Numbered from the stretch's first letter, positions 10,079 through 22,123 are shown. The stretch is DNA of 64,000 nt from Bisporella sp. PMI_857 (GCA_021307315.1 JAJSPD010000038.1:390441-454440); one strand, 5' to 3'. Program-made: numbers and translations. Notes: generated from the letters alone by a model not told the origin.

Positions 10079-11771
10079 AGGATTCGGTTCTTCGCGGCTA
10101 AAAAGGTGGCTTTCAATTTTGGGAGGCTAGCTAGTGGTAAATTAGCATATATCACAAAGGAATATTTCAAGACAGTTAACAATACAACGGTTAGAGATCA
10201 AAAGCCCAATAGATCTAGCTTTGGCTGACCCAGCTTAATGCTATTGAATACAATAACAAGGTGACACTTAAGCAGTTGGTGTATTTCCTCAGAATACAGG
10301 TGACCAACGCTATATTTGAGGAGGTTGGCACTAAGCTATACAGAGCTTAGTGCCAACATGATCCAGCCATAGTGTCAGACCTGATATGTGGCAGAAAAAT
10401 ACCAAGACTGTGGTTAAGCATGGATTTCTTGTCTATATATTAGAGTGTCAAAACAATACTTGCCAACAGTTTTCTGCTCGAAATCTTAAACTTAGTTATC
10501 CATTGTGACGACTCTTACTCTTTGGTCTACATTGTTGAGACTCTAAGTTTAAAAGTAAAGTCGGTATAGTATATATAAAAGTATTATATAATCTGGATAG
10601 GAGGCTGCTGGTTTCGAGGGCATCCCGTGATGGAGTTTGGAGTCCTTGGGACTCCAAAAAGTCTGGGACTTCTGGGGCTCTATCACTTTTACATAGTATA
10701 TAAGTATATAAGTTTCAGTAAATAGAAGCTCCGTGCTCAAATACTTTGGGTAACCGAATATCAGTTATTTAGTTAGCTTTGTGATATTTTCACTTCTACA
10801 TGAAAAACCAGTGTTTAGTCTATTTCAATATCCAGCACCAACTCAACGAGCTCCAAGCCTCATACGAGTGCCCAAGGCTACCCGGAACGTTGCACTTGTA
10901 CACAGCGAACTCCACGAACCGTTCTCCTATCCTATTACCCTGCACCAACCGGCTTTCTCTTTCGACCACCACGATAGCAAGAAATATTTCAAGAAACAGC
11001 AGCATCCAATGGTCTGTAGCAGGGTTAGGCATGACTGAAACCAAGTGAATATATCTTCTGTGGTTGCTTTGTCCACTCTAGTTCCTTGCTTCCTAATTCT
11101 CCCCTAGTGCCGGGAACTATGCCCTTAGTCTGGGTTTGCCAACGGATCGTGCCGGTTAGTAGCATCGGTATACTTCCGCTCGAATGCAGAGAGCAAGTTC
11201 AACATACAAGTAAAAGTTGCAGAGCGAGCTAGCCCGCATACGCCCTCCCTCATCTCTATTAAACACTGTTGAGCCTCAATTTCTCATTAGCCGTGTTCCT
11301 TCCACTTCACTATCCTTGGAAAGCGCTCCTTCGGCAGCTGGTACATCCGGGCATCTCTACTTTCCTTTGCTGGATCTGGAGGTCTTCTGGCATTCTCAGC
11401 CTTAGAGATTTACATAAACTACCAGGCCGTTTACCTCGGCGTGATTCTTGGAATTTTTGGCCTGTTGGATATACGAAGTATGTATTTCTAGAATCCCAGT
11501 ACTAGCGTGATAAAAGCTTAGATTAATGGATTAGTAGACTTATTATTTACAACCAAAATTATATCTCGAAACCCATTAATTATAATTATGATTAGTATGA
11601 TTACATTACATGTAGAGATAAAGAGATAATATACTTGTACGCTGGTATCAGAAGGGATTCTTCTGAGATGCAATTTGAAATCTCCGAAATCGATCTCTGA
11701 TACGTTTCACACTGTGCTAAGTTAGCTCTGTCTCGCTTCCTTAGATATCTTCAGAGAATGATCTACTACAC
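10079..11771. other. Gene-poor AT-rich intergenic region with hairpins
   Basis: No gene is supported. Two strong inverted repeats are visible. One at 10324-10357 has 14-bp arms GTTGGCACTAAGCT and a 6-base loop. One at 10636-10658 has 10-bp arms TTTGGAGTCC and a 3-base loop. Minus-strand frame 10820-11044 has a protein-like NPATDHWMLLFLEI stretch that may be gene debris. Confidence 0.35.
10324..10357. repeat. Perfect inverted repeat
   Basis: The 14-base arms GTTGGCACTAAGCT and AGCTTAGTGCCAAC are exact reverse complements around ATACAG. This could be a remnant of a small transposon or a structured transcript end. No flanking duplication was found. Confidence 0.6.
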
Positions 11772-13169
11772 TCACCCCTTCTTTGCCACTTCCCGCTGCC
11801 GCTCATGGTACTCAAACAAAGCCCCTTTGCCTTCCTCCTCGTGGCGCTCAATTGCCGCAATGTCAAGCAATCGCTCAAGGTTCGAAATCAAACTGCTCTT
11901 AGTATCGAGAATCGCATGATCCTGCATTTGATATATCTCAAACGCACCTCTAATATGATCTCCAAGTCTCAGCTCACCGAGCACCTGGCGTAGAATCCTT
12001 GCGCCCTCTGCATCGGACATGCCGAATGCAGATCTTGAATCGCAATAGTATGGCCAGTACCCTAGAGATGCACGTCTTTTTGATTCAATATAATCTACTG
12101 GATAGTTGTCGGCATAAATTTCCTCGAAGCCAATTTTCAACGCTTGATAAAAGGCAAAATCCTTGCCCTTTTGATAATCGGGCTGTATTTTTGCTTTGCT
12201 CTTCTCGTTCAAAAGACCAAGGAGTCCGTATAGCCTATCTCGTGGGTCTGAGCAGGCCCAGGTACCGAACTTAGTCACGAGTCGGTATACGAGGTCTCCT
12301 ACTTGAGATTGGAAAGGCTTTATTATGGTTGTAGGTTTTCTAAGGGCGATGGCCATTTCATCACGCGTTTTGATGATCGTCCCTTGAGCTAGAACATCTT
12401 TATACGGCCGAGGAACATGACGCAGTCTGTGGGTAATGACCATCTCTGCTGGACTGCGTACCCCCGATAAGACGCTTTTGGCAACTTCAACAGATTCCGC
12501 GTCAGGTAATGCTGTAATACGGGATATCCCTGTAAATAACCCAATAGACAAAGTGGATGGTCCGCACCAAAGTGACATACTGGAGGCGACTAGTACCTCC
12601 TGTACTATCCATATCCGGGTCCAGTAGCGATTATAGCTGATATATCTTAAGGCTTTCAATTGTGCAGCACTCCACCTGTAGCAATCCTTATTCTTGATCT
12701 GGCTGAGAGTTTGAACATTGTCAAAATGACTCGCATCTGGATTCCCAAGCCATGCAATAACCTCATTAGCATTACGGAAAACACGTGCCATTTCCTGGAC
12801 CTGCGCAGCACGTTCCTGGTAATTGAGCTGGTTGATGCATATTGCGTCAATGAAAAAGAGTCCCGACTCGCCCTTTGAAGCTGCTGCGGTAAGAAAATCG
12901 AAGAGGTTTGAGCGAATGTAGAATGGTTGACCATTGATTCCGATTTCATGAACATCATGAATTGTGTTTTCATGACCCCATACATATGAGAGCGCTTTGT
13001 AATGCGTCGAAGGAAGATCCTCGATGGCGATGACTTCTAAATCATAGCATGGAGCATGGGTATCCTGATCATAAGTGACTCGAAGTAATCGAACTTCTGA
13101 TGATGCGGCGATCAGGGTATGTTTGAATCCGCTGTTAAGATTGGATATTTTGTCAAGTTCATTATGCAT
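11772..13169 (-). CDS. HET-domain protein (heterokaryon incompatibility type)
   Basis: This single-exon gene encodes 465 residues. The HET domain (PF06985 type) spans about residues 57-195 and shows its usual blocks: YKALSYVWG at 57-65, FFIDAICINQ at 105-114, RAAQVQEMARVFRNANEVIAWLG in two adjoining pieces at 120-142, and YWTRIWIVQEV at 182-192. HET domains trigger cell death on non-self recognition when hyphae fuse and are related to TIR folds. The C-terminal 270 residues have no recognised repeat domain, so the sensing part is unclear. The length is short but within the family range. Which allele or partner it responds to cannot be told from sequence. Confidence 0.9.
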   Translation of the reverse strand: MHNELDKISNLNSGFKHTLIAASSEVRLLRVTYDQDTHAPCYDLEVIAIEDLPSTHYKALSYVWGHENTIHDVHEIGINGQPFYIRSNLFDFLTAAASKGESGLFFIDAICINQLNYQERAAQVQEMARVFRNANEVIAWLGNPDASHFDNVQTLSQIKNKDCYRWSAAQLKALRYISYNRYWTRIWIVQEVLVASSMSLWCGPSTLSIGLFTGISRITALPDAESVEVAKSVLSGVRSPAEMVITHRLRHVPRPYKDVLAQGTIIKTRDEMAIALRKPTTIIKPFQSQVGDLVYRLVTKFGTWACSDPRDRLYGLLGLLNEKSKAKIQPDYQKGKDFAFYQALKIGFEEIYADNYPVDYIESKRRASLGYWPYYCDSRSAFGMSDAEGARILRQVLGELRLGDHIRGAFEIYQMQDHAILDTKSSLISNLERLLDIAAIERHEEEGKGALFEYHERQREVAKKG

Positions 13170-13796
13170 ATTGATTATAGTAGTAGTTCTCTTGGAACAT
13201 TGCGTCGTTAGTGTATTGGAGTCAAGTTCTAAAGATTTGTGGTAGGTGCCTGATAGAATCTATTTTGGGACTCGTGACCACGGCTGCGCCATGATGAGCC
13301 AATGATAATGTAGAGCATACATCATGAAGATGATGAACTGTTGCGTGCAGACATATTAACGAAATGAAACGTCTAAAATAAACATAAACATAGATCCTGG
13401 AAAATCAATGGAGAATCGGGAAGTATTGTGTTTTCCCTTTATATGATGCAGAGGTTTCCGTGGGGACCATGCACAAGGCGAAAACGCTGCTAATTTTCGT
13501 TGAGTTTTAGGGCTGTATGCACCGCTTGGATCACGGATGAATACTAAATAATACCCGGCCTACTACTGTTATCTTCAGTCTTTGAACGTAACGGTTTTGG
13601 TACTTCTGCTTGAGTATTATAATGCGGCTCTTTAGGACTAATAAGTGGCCATGACCTTGAGTATTTCAAAAAGATGATAGTGTTGCAGGAAAGAGTACAG
13701 AGGAGCCTACTCATGAATTTCTTGGTAAAAGAAGATATTGGAGGATGACAGGAGACCTGATATCTATGTAGACCGCTGCTGAACTGTGAGACAGAT
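13170..13796. other. Intergenic between the HET gene start and the DPH7 end
   Basis: This holds the presumed promoter of the HET gene and the 3' flank of DPH7. No repeat or RNA gene was recognised. Confidence 0.4.
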
Positions 13797-15461
13797 CTAC
13801 TTTGAAATATCTCCCCTTAAGGGATCGAATTCCCAGGCGCACAAAAGCCGGTCGTAAAAGCTGGTACTGAGACAGACCCTTTTGAGGTTGAACTCGTTTG
13901 GAAAAATGGCGTTGTTTTGAAAGTCTGGAGTTAAAGGCTGGAAGTCGGACGCATAGTTTAAGTCATGACCTACGCCTGGTCTGTGTCAGATCATCATGGT
14001 TCTATGTTATTGGAGCCATGGAAAGAGACTTACTGCCTACAACATTGATTGTCCAGCGTCCATCGCTATAAATTACATCGAGTACTCGGGATCCAGCATG
14101 CATACATGATGCCAAGACTCTGTACTTGCTTGGTCTATTTGTCGAAGTGACGTCCTGATTGACGTCCTGATTGACGTCCTGATTGACGAGCTTTAACTTC
14201 CAGACACCGCCTCCAATTTCAACCTCCGTATGAGTTTGTGGCCTCGAAGAGGAAGCATCACCATATGGCGCATATACTCGAACGTACCCATCATATCCTC
14301 CAGTTAGTAACAGAGGGTTTGAATTGGAAAACTACTTGTTCTATTAGGTGGGTTATTTTGACTAGTTGGGAGGTTCTTTGACCTACATCTGGTCCTCTAA
14401 GTGGTAGAATTGCCGTGAGGCCACTATCATGTGGCCTAAATTTTCTATGAGGAAGCTGCAATTCTGCTTCAAAATCGTATTCTTTCGTAGAGTCGAGGTG
14501 CAGGAGGCAACTGATACGTAGGGTAGATTCTCTCACGTCATCGCCACCTGTATATATATCTTTATGTAGTTAGCACCATCCGTTGATCATCATGAGTGTT
14601 ATAAGTCTAGCGAGGGGTTAAGGCGTACAAGTCGCATCTTTAGGGCTCTTTGAGTACGGCGACCATGCACAACACTCGGCTTTTTGACTATGGCTTATCA
14701 ACGGGCCATGTTCGGTCAAATATGAGTCGAACTCCCAGCTTTTGAACCGTATCACGTGAATCTCGCCCGTGTTCAGAGTCATCACCATAGCCGGCGGAGG
14801 AGGAAACTCTGTATGTGGGTACCATGCGAAGCTTAAGATGAGAGTATCATTATCTTCGGTATCTGGGAAGATTTGGTGACGGATGACTTCCTTGATACCA
14901 ACCTTGTTACTCGCTGGGGCTTTCACCAGCTTAAGAATCTACAAGATACCAGTCATTCATTTTTCGATATGGAATGAAAGTGGCAAAAAGCATGGGCTTG
15001 AGAAGTACTAACACTGATATTACCAGTGCTGTCCGAAGCTCCGAAGGTCAAGGCGCCAGGCAGAAAATGGATGTCAAGGATCGCAGACTGAGCTGGGGTA
15101 AGCCGTGGTTAGTCATATGGTGCTTGGAGGGTGATTTCCATCGAACCATGTCATACTTTGAACGGAATCAAGTATATCTCTGATAATGTAAGTCAGATGC
15201 CTGAATCCTTCCTCCACCAGAGTAGACTCACAAGTTTCCGTCATTGAGGCGGAACAAAACCAAACTGCCATTTCGCGTTTGAGGTCCAGCTATTTTCTCG
15301 TGTACGTCATCCTTGACCAGGTTATATGTCCCAACAACGAACAGATCACGGCTGGGGTTCACATCCTCATGCCAAGGAACAAATTCGACACAACTAGGAG
15401 GAAGGTCGAGCAGCACCTGGGATATGGGGGTAATTGACGAGCTGTACTTGCTGGGATCCAT
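13797..15461 (-). CDS. DPH7: Diphthine methylesterase, WD40 protein DPH7 (RRT2)
   Basis: Seven exons were resolved: 15461-15232, 15179-15157 (a 23-base microexon), 15092-15013, 14938-14629, 14547-14387, 14331-14034 and 13975-13797, for 426 residues. All phases agree. Family-typical segments include LDLPPSCVEFVPWH, SAILDIHFLPG, AECCAWSP, HDSGLTAILPL, LLTGGYDGYVRV, and the end STSFYDRLLCAWEFDP. The protein is a WD40 propeller that removes the methyl ester from the diphthine intermediate on eEF2 so that amidation to diphthamide can proceed. ATG at 15461 is used; the frame extends upstream without an ATG. Exon 6 contains a 12-bp unit (GACGTCCTGATT on the plus strand) repeated three times, encoding an in-frame VNQD repeat. 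Confidence 0.9.
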
Positions 15462-16112
15462 AATAGCTTCCTCAAACCAGGTATCATTAAAAAAGAAAAC
15501 CAAAGGCGCAGTGTGCCCTTAGTTGCTTGTAACAGGCAATGCTGCAGGTTGTCGAATGATTGAAGCACATCGCTCGGGTATGAAAAAGCAATGTTCCCCG
15601 GGAGATCAAACGTCGTTCCCCGGCCCGCCAAGACTCAACAATGATTCTTATTTGTTTCCTTCCTCATCTCAGCTCACAAGTTTGTTCAAATATTTACGGT
15701 TGCTGCTCGAGAAGGCGGACCGAGTAATAATGGGAATCTTCTTTGAGTCTAGTAACATCATGCCCACTGATATAACACTTTATGTGGCGCTTTCTCCTTA
15801 ATACTTGAGCCTTGATCTATCCTTTGTCCATCATTCTTTCTTTGGGCTTCATACAATGGCCATAAAAACAAACCCTTTCACAACTCCCACAGAGGAGTCC
15901 GGTTATCTCTCTGATGACTCTTCATTCTACGGTATCACTAGTTCAGCTTTAACCCCTGCACATTTCCCTTGTAAGCCTCACTCACGTTCCTATCAGGTGA
16001 CACACCAACGAAACAGGATCTTTCAGCCCGAGCATCCAGCTTCAGTGCCGCTCACTACTTCAAAATACACCTTCCGTCACCAACGGAAATCGCTTTAGCA
16101 AATCGAGCAAAG
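15462..16112. promoter_or_regulatory. Divergent promoter region of DPH7 and the DUF1917 gene
   Basis: The 651 bases lie between two divergent starts. A plus-strand frame at 15805-16098 is open but is out of register with the conserved protein and is probably 5' untranslated sequence. No binding motif was identified. Confidence 0.35.
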
Positions 16113-17052
16113 ATGGCCTTCCGGTCTTCCTCAACACTATACAATCCATACGAAGGTGCATCGTGGGCTCGACAACTAGGGGAGAGCGTTGATGATTTCT
16201 TGAGGAGAATTCCGCCTAGGACAACTCAAGGCACAGAAGAGGCACCGTGGATATATGTTGCGAACCCGTACCGGAAGGCGCCGGCTGCAAGACCAGAAGC
16301 GACCGAGGCCCCGCCAGAGGAAGAAAGTGATTGGGCAGGGTTTGTGGTAAGAGGGAATGAGATGTTGGAGGAGATTGTGCGGGTTAGGAATGAGATTGCG
16401 AGGCAAAACGAAGGGAGAACAAGGAGCGTGATCACGGGAATGGTTAATGTGGAAAAGGATAAGCTGGTCCATGCGCTGAGAGATGCGGCAAAGAGGTTGA
16501 AATGTACTTCTGGAAAGGTATGTTGTTTCTTAGTTCATATTCACAATGGGCACATATGGAGAAAGTTGTGTCGTGGCTAAATATCGATAGTGGATGTTAT
16601 TCGTCGACCCGATTGAAATAAACGCAGTCTGGTCTGTTGTTGCTCATGCGACAGCGAATAACCAACTCGGAATTGCGTCGAAAGTCGCACCAGACTTCGG
16701 CGATCCACGAAAGGAAAGACTAGTTTGTATATACACCAAGGACTTTACGGATATCGAGGATGTGACTCGAGTTGCTCGGAGGATGAAAGATCTGGGCCTC
16801 ATTGAGGCGAAAAAGGCGATTTACTACAAATGTGGTAAGATCCTTTGATTGATTAGTCCTGAAAACGGAGCTGAAAATGCAGTAGACGCATATACATATC
16901 TTGGTATTGCCAGAGATAACCAGTGGGACATCAAACCCTCCCTGTACAGCTCGAAGGATATCTTGTCTGAAGGAGGGCAGAAGAAAGTCCCTCATTTTTT
17001 TTATAAAAAGGAGGAGAAAGATAATCGGCCTGATATAATGGATTGGGAGTAG
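16113..17052 (+). CDS. Bles03/DUF1917 family protein (C11orf68-like)
   Basis: Three exons, 16113-16517, 16591-16834 and 16886-17052, encode 271 residues with consistent phases (0 and 1). After a variable N-terminus containing WARQLGESVDDFLRRIPP, the conserved core reads WMLFVDPIEINAVWSVVAHA, LVCIYTKDFTDIEDVTRVAR, KAIYYKCDAYTYLGI and then the conserved SLYSSKDIL end. This is the Bles03/UPF0696 fold, structurally similar to the cap-binding protein eIF4E; its cellular role is not established. It lies between DPH7 and the NatC subunit without evident functional linkage. Confidence 0.85.
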
Positions 17053-17240
17053 CTGCTTTCCATGTTAGATACCCTTTTGCAGATATCTTTTATTGCTTGG
17101 CTCTGATAGCCGGCTTCTGTAATTACCTGCCTAACAAATATACCCGAGAAGCGGTCTCAGCGCGTAGGATGTGGTTGGAAATGGTATAATTTTTATGTCC
17201 CATACATATCTCATCCTTATAAATCATAAGCCATAACTTA

Positions 17241-17868
17241 TCAGTCATCGTTCGCTCCATCTCCCACAAAATCTGCGGTTTCTTTAAGATGGAGAACCAG
17301 CCTATATGCGGAGTTTCCATTTAAATAATACCGATGCAATTTTTTACTCCTTATAAATCCTAGTCGCTCATACAGTTTTATGGCTGGAATATTCGTTTCC
17401 TCCGTTTCTAGCACTACCTCATCTGCATTCCGCTCGATCATGGCGTTAATGGCCTTCTTGACCAGCGTTGTTGCAATTCCATGGCCTCGATGTGTAGTCG
17501 TAACAGCTAGCATAGCAATATATCCGCGCAGGGTAGGAGGGGAATGCGACTGATGTGTCTCGAGTTTGCAAACGACAACCCCAATCAATTTATCTGTGGG
17601 TTGATCCAGTGCCTATCTTTGAATTAGTCTTTGCCCCTTGTAAATTAGCTAGAGCCATAAATACCATGAAGCACAAATCCCCCCATTGATACAGGAAGTA
17701 GCGATATACATATATGCTATAAGGCTCACTCAGCTCTTCTTTCATGAGCGCCCGTATTGACGGCAGGTATTTTCTCTCGAGACCATGTTCATACTGAAGA
17801 TATCGCAATTCCGCAGGCAACTTCTGAGTCTTCTGACTTTCCGACTCATCGGTCGACTGCTCTGTCAT
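17241..17868 (-). CDS. MAK3: N-alpha-acetyltransferase NatC catalytic subunit (MAK3/NAA30)
   Basis: Two exons, 17868-17665 and 17612-17241, encode 191 residues joined in phase 0. The GNAT fold is clear: [20 protein letters not shown] near residue 50, then [17 protein letters not shown], the acetyl-CoA loop [11 protein letters not shown] (R/Q-x-x-G-x-G/A form), [20 protein letters not shown] and the final RYYLNG. NatC acetylates N-terminal Met followed by a hydrophobic residue, together with MAK10 and MAK31. Length matches the family. It diverges from LRO1, with 270 bases between the start codons. Confidence 0.93.
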
Positions 17869-18138
17869 CTCTGCGCAACCATCGAAAAAAGGGTTTGGAA
17901 AAGTGTTAATATAAGCTTTGGACGGATGTGGTACCTTTCACATGCAACGGAACAACAAGGCTGAGACCGCATTTTGAAACCTCCAGCGACCCTTGTCTGC
18001 CAAGGAAACCCTCTAAAACATTCGATATATTACGTAGTGCCCCGTTCTGTTGCACCCAATTATTTTCAATAATCTTTCTTGCATATCATGCCATTTTGAC
18101 ACCGGCAGTGCGACTTAGTACAAATACTACCTCCTGAC
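17869..18138. promoter_or_regulatory. Divergent promoter of MAK3 and LRO1
   Basis: The 270 bases between two divergent start codons must hold both promoters. No TATA box or specific site stands out. Confidence 0.35.
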
Positions 18139-20237
18139 ATGATGGAGTCCCTCCGTCATCGGTTTTTGGGGGTTTCGAACCCAGAGAACAAGAGAGAGGA
18201 TTCTCCCGTAAAAGCCGAAGAAGTACAGCTTGCGCCAGTCTCGAAAATCATGAAGGATGGCCATAAGAAAGAGCGCGGGAAACGCAAGACGGGATTTATC
18301 TTTTTCTTGGGTGGTTTGGTCGGGATAGTAGCGGCGGGTTTCTTTGCGCAGAAGAGCGACTTGATCGACTTTCCGGAGTTTGGGGAACTTTCTATGGATA
18401 GCTTGATAGATGTGCTACCGAGCGGATTCATGAAAGATGCCAGGGACCTGGTGAAAGGCGAGAGGGAAGCTGTCAACTATGATTCTTTTGCAGTAGGATT
18501 GAAGCTACGGAAAGAGGGTATTAGAGCAGATCATCCTGTTATTATGATACCTGGTGTTATTTCGACTGGCTTGGAGTCTTGGGGCACGACGAATAGTTCG
18601 CGGCAGTACTTCAGGAAACGGCTTTGGGGCAGTTGGAGCATGATGCGCGCATTGGTTGTCGACAAGGAAGGGTGGAAGAGACACATTATGCTAGACAAAC
18701 ATACAGGACTTGACCCGAAGAATATTAAGCTGAGAGCTGCCCAAGGGTTTGACGCGGCAGACTTTTTTATTACAGGATATTGGATATGGTAGGTGGCACC
18801 ATTTTTAGCTTTCAAGGAAAGATTATTAAAATCTCTCCCAGGAACAAAATCTTGGAAAACCTAGCGACGATTGGGTACGATCCTCAGAATAGTTTTACTG
18901 CCGCTTATGATTGGCGACTCTCCTACAAGAACCTTGAGGTTCGGGACCAATATTTCACCAGGTTGAAGTCATATGTTGAGCTGGCCCACAAGGTCTCTCA
19001 TAAGAAAGTAACCTTGGTATCACATTCCATGGGAAGTCAGGTTCTGTTCTACTTCTTCCATTGGGTAGCTGCGGCAGATGGCGGAGCAGGTGGTGACGAC
19101 TGGGTTGAAAAACATGTTGACTCATGGATTAACATTAGTGGGTGCATGTTAGGGGCTTTAAAAGGATTGCCGGCAGTTTTGTCTGGAGAAATGAAGGATA
19201 CGGCGCAGCTAAACGCATTTGCTGTCTATGGTCTCGAAAGGTTTCTAAGCAGGGAAGAGCGTGCCGAGATCTTTAGGGCTATGCCTGGTATCAGTTCTAT
19301 GCTGCCCATGGGTGGTGACGCTGTTTGGGGTAACGCAACGTGGGCACCAGATGACAAGCCTGGGCAAGAAGTAAGCTATGGCCAATTTTTGAACTTCAAG
19401 ACCCAAAATGGTACATCAAGCTACCGAAATTTGACCGTGGCGGAAAGCATGTCCTATCTTCTCGACACATCAGAGGACTGGTATGCAAAAGCAGTTAAAG
19501 GGAGCTATTCTCATGGAATCGCATACACCACTGCTGAAGTACAAGCAAATGAGAAAGACCAGAAAAAGTGGATCAATCCTCTTGAGACACGTCTTCCACT
19601 CGCTCCTTCATTAAAGATATATTGTTTCTATGGTATGAATTTCTCATCTATTGTATGCATCTCTAAAGCTAATGTCTTGCTAGGTGTTGGGAAACCAGCC
19701 GAACGAGCTTATTATTACCGTAATTCTGAGAATCCCCTTTCTTCTCTCAACATAACTATCGACACTGGATTAACTCGCGATAATATCGACCACGGAGTTA
19801 TTCTAGGCGAAGGCGATGGCACAGTTAATTTATTGTCTCTTGGATATATGTGCAACAAAGGTTGGCACATGCATCGTTACAATCCTGCCGGTGTTCAAGT
19901 CAAGGTTTATGAAATGCCTCATGAGCCCGATCGCTTCTCTCCTCGAGGCGGCCCTAACACGGGAGATCATGTTGACATTCTCGGAAGACAAAGTCTGAAC
20001 GACATGATTCTCAGAGTCGCGGCCGGTCATGGAGACGAAATAGGAGAGAGTGTAGTTAGCAATATCTATAAATATGCTGACCGTGTCAAGATTAGCGAAG
20101 AAGAGGAGCATAAGGATCGTTTCTTTCAGAGGATCAGCAAGAAGCTCAAGAAAGCTGAGAAGAAATTTGAAGATGAGATGGAGAGACTGGGAGACAAGAT
20201 CGAGGAGAAACTCGAGAAGTTCCATGACCAACTGTGA
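18139..20237 (+). CDS. LRO1: Phospholipid:diacylglycerol acyltransferase (PDAT)
   Basis: Three exons, 18139-18788, 18842-19632 and 19684-20237, encode 664 residues. A single membrane segment lies near residues 50-70 (GFIFFLGGLVGIVAAGFFA), preceded by a basic cytosolic tail, as in yeast Lro1 of the ER and nuclear envelope. The luminal domain has the LCAT family marks MIPGVISTGLESWG, the lid-region RLWGSWSM, the nucleophile elbow SHSMGSQ near residue 278, the acid in GEGDGTVN near 523 and the histidine in TGDHVDI near 574. It makes triacylglycerol by moving an acyl chain from phospholipid to diacylglycerol. The tail is rich in Lys/Glu and probably coiled. The second intron is 51 bases, a multiple of three with no stop, so retention would add 17 residues. 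ATG occurs twice at the start (18139 and 18142). Confidence 0.93.
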
Positions 20238-20840
20238 TAATGATATATATGGGATGGCATAGCTTGGGAATTAATGAGGTGTTTTGGTGTGACGGCATAC
20301 GGTAGAGATAGAATTATACCCGGGTACATTACCTTCGATGGTGTTGTATAATATAAGGAATGCGGGCGGTGATAGGGATGTAATGAGCATGAATGCCTGT
20401 GGCTACGGCGGCCTGATACTATTTGTTACTATTCATCTGAAGTCTTATCTTAAGAAGGTATGTCTTAGGTGCTCCGCCTATTTGTCGGCGTTTGAAAGGA
20501 GGTGTGTCTCGTGGTCGTCTCTCCCTGCGATCATGTGCTAGGAGTCCGAGAAGAAAATGAGACAGTATAAAGTCTATTGGCACCTTTCAGGGAGAGAAAT
20601 ATCAATAGAAAAGAAAAGACAAGAAAGAATTTAGATCCTTTTAGATTTCAACAATCAAAAACTTCGGCGTTGAGTGTTATATTTGTCTGGGACTCTGAAA
20701 TCATGGGCAACTTCTTGGCAAGGCTGAACGGATTAACCTTTATCCGGCCGCGTCTTGCAAAAGCTACCTTGAGCCTCAGCATACATGACCATCAACCACA
20801 ACCAATTCAGCTTCCACCCGATCCCCCAAAACCTCCCACA
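20238..20840. other. Intergenic between LRO1 and RPN12
   Basis: This holds the 3' flank of LRO1 and the presumed RPN12 promoter. An ATG at 20703 is in frame with RPN12 and would add 46 residues, but the family normally begins near 20841. No other feature was recognised. Confidence 0.4.
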
Positions 20841-21826
20841 ATGGCAGAACGCGAGCTCCAAGACCTGTTACGAAAGCTGAAGTCATCAAATGACTATCAA
20901 TCGTCATTATCGCTCCTCTCAAAGGCCAAGTTGGCATTATTAAAAGCCCATGCTTTAACGCCTCTTGTATGTAGCGCAACCTCTATTTGTCAGATTATCA
21001 GAAGGCCGGGTTGCTCCTGTCGAGACGGCAGATGCTGTGATATAGTGGATTGGAACTGACAGATTTGCAGGAAACAACATCCACACCTCTCCTTAATCTC
21101 GCACGGGAAACCTTCGAGCAAGGTGCCCTCCTCTCTATCCGCGCTAAAGATCCCGATGCCTTCACCCGCTACGTCCACCAACTGACGCCCTTCTATGAGC
21201 TGCCTTCTTCGCGCCTCAATAGTGTACATAGCGAAAAGAATAAGATCACCGGTCTCTACCTCCTTCTCTTACTCACTATGGGCAACTACTCCGGTTTTCA
21301 CACCGAGATGGAAGGACTGGAGACGAGATTTGAAGGCAAGGGGAGTGTGGAGGATGATAGATTCTTGGGATACCCGATTCGGTTGGAGCGGTGGCTGATG
21401 GAGGGGAGCTACGATTTGGTGTGGAAGGCGATGGCGAGTGGTGAGGTGCCGAGTGAGGAGTATGCTGTATTCAGTGAGGTATGCTCAGGATCTTTCATAT
21501 GTTATCCCATGTCGAGAAATCGAAGACAGAAAAGCTGACAAAACCAGATCCTCACATCCCAAATCCGCTCCGAGATTGCATCCTGCAGCGAAACCGCATA
21601 CCCCTCTCTCCCAATCTCCTCGACAAAGGACCTTCTCTTTCTTCAATCTGAAGGTGAAGTCGTGTCGTTTGCGCAGCAGAGAGGATGGGCAATTCATGAC
21701 GGCAGGATATATTTCCCGAATCAGGCGAAGGTCAATGTGGATGAGGAAGGTAACGAGAAGGAGACCAGTCAGATAGCGATTGAGAATACCTTGGGGTATG
21801 CGAGAGAGTTGGAGACTATTGTTTAG
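20841..21826 (+). CDS. RPN12: 26S proteasome regulatory subunit RPN12 (PSMD8)
   Basis: Three exons, 20841-20966, 21071-21478 and 21548-21826, encode 270 residues, all joined in phase 0. Conserved segments are ELQDLLRKLKSSNDYQ, GALLSIRAKDPDAFTRYVHQ, NKITGLYLLLLLTMGNY, GYPIRLERWLMEGSYD and VPSEEYAVFSE, followed after the last intron by IRSEIASCSETAYPSLPIS. This is the PCI-domain (CSN8/PSMD8/eIF3k) subunit of the proteasome lid, whose incorporation completes lid assembly. ATG at 20841 (context CACAATGG) fits family length. It is convergent with COP1, 297 bases away. Confidence 0.93.
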
Positions 21827-22123
21827 GAGGATGCTCTGAATGCTACAATAGGAGAGACGAAAGAGACAAATCAATCCCATTTTGATGTAGAAGCATAGTG
21901 GTAGTGGAAAAGCGATGAGGCAGCATGGCATATGTATTCTAGACACTGGCGGCGCTATGGCGTCCCTTCACTAATGAGAACATCAAATCATGGCTTATGA
22001 TCATCCATTTTGCTCTATCTACCCATCGTGACATCTTAACATGCAACCAGAATATGCCGGATGTCATCTGGGTCTACTATTTTGCCCCAAAACTCCATTT
22101 TTCATACCAACATGATGATAGGT

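Noticed and set aside
10820..11044. Minus-strand frame with NPATDHWMLLFLEI
   Set aside because: It looks like gene debris, but the plus strand is equally open and no family or splice structure could be supported.
15462..15503. N-terminal extension of DPH7
   Set aside because: The extension would begin at TTG; the first ATG is at 15461.
20703..20840. Upstream in-frame start for RPN12
   Set aside because: It would add 46 residues not typical of the family; ATG at 20841 has better context and fits the usual N-terminus.
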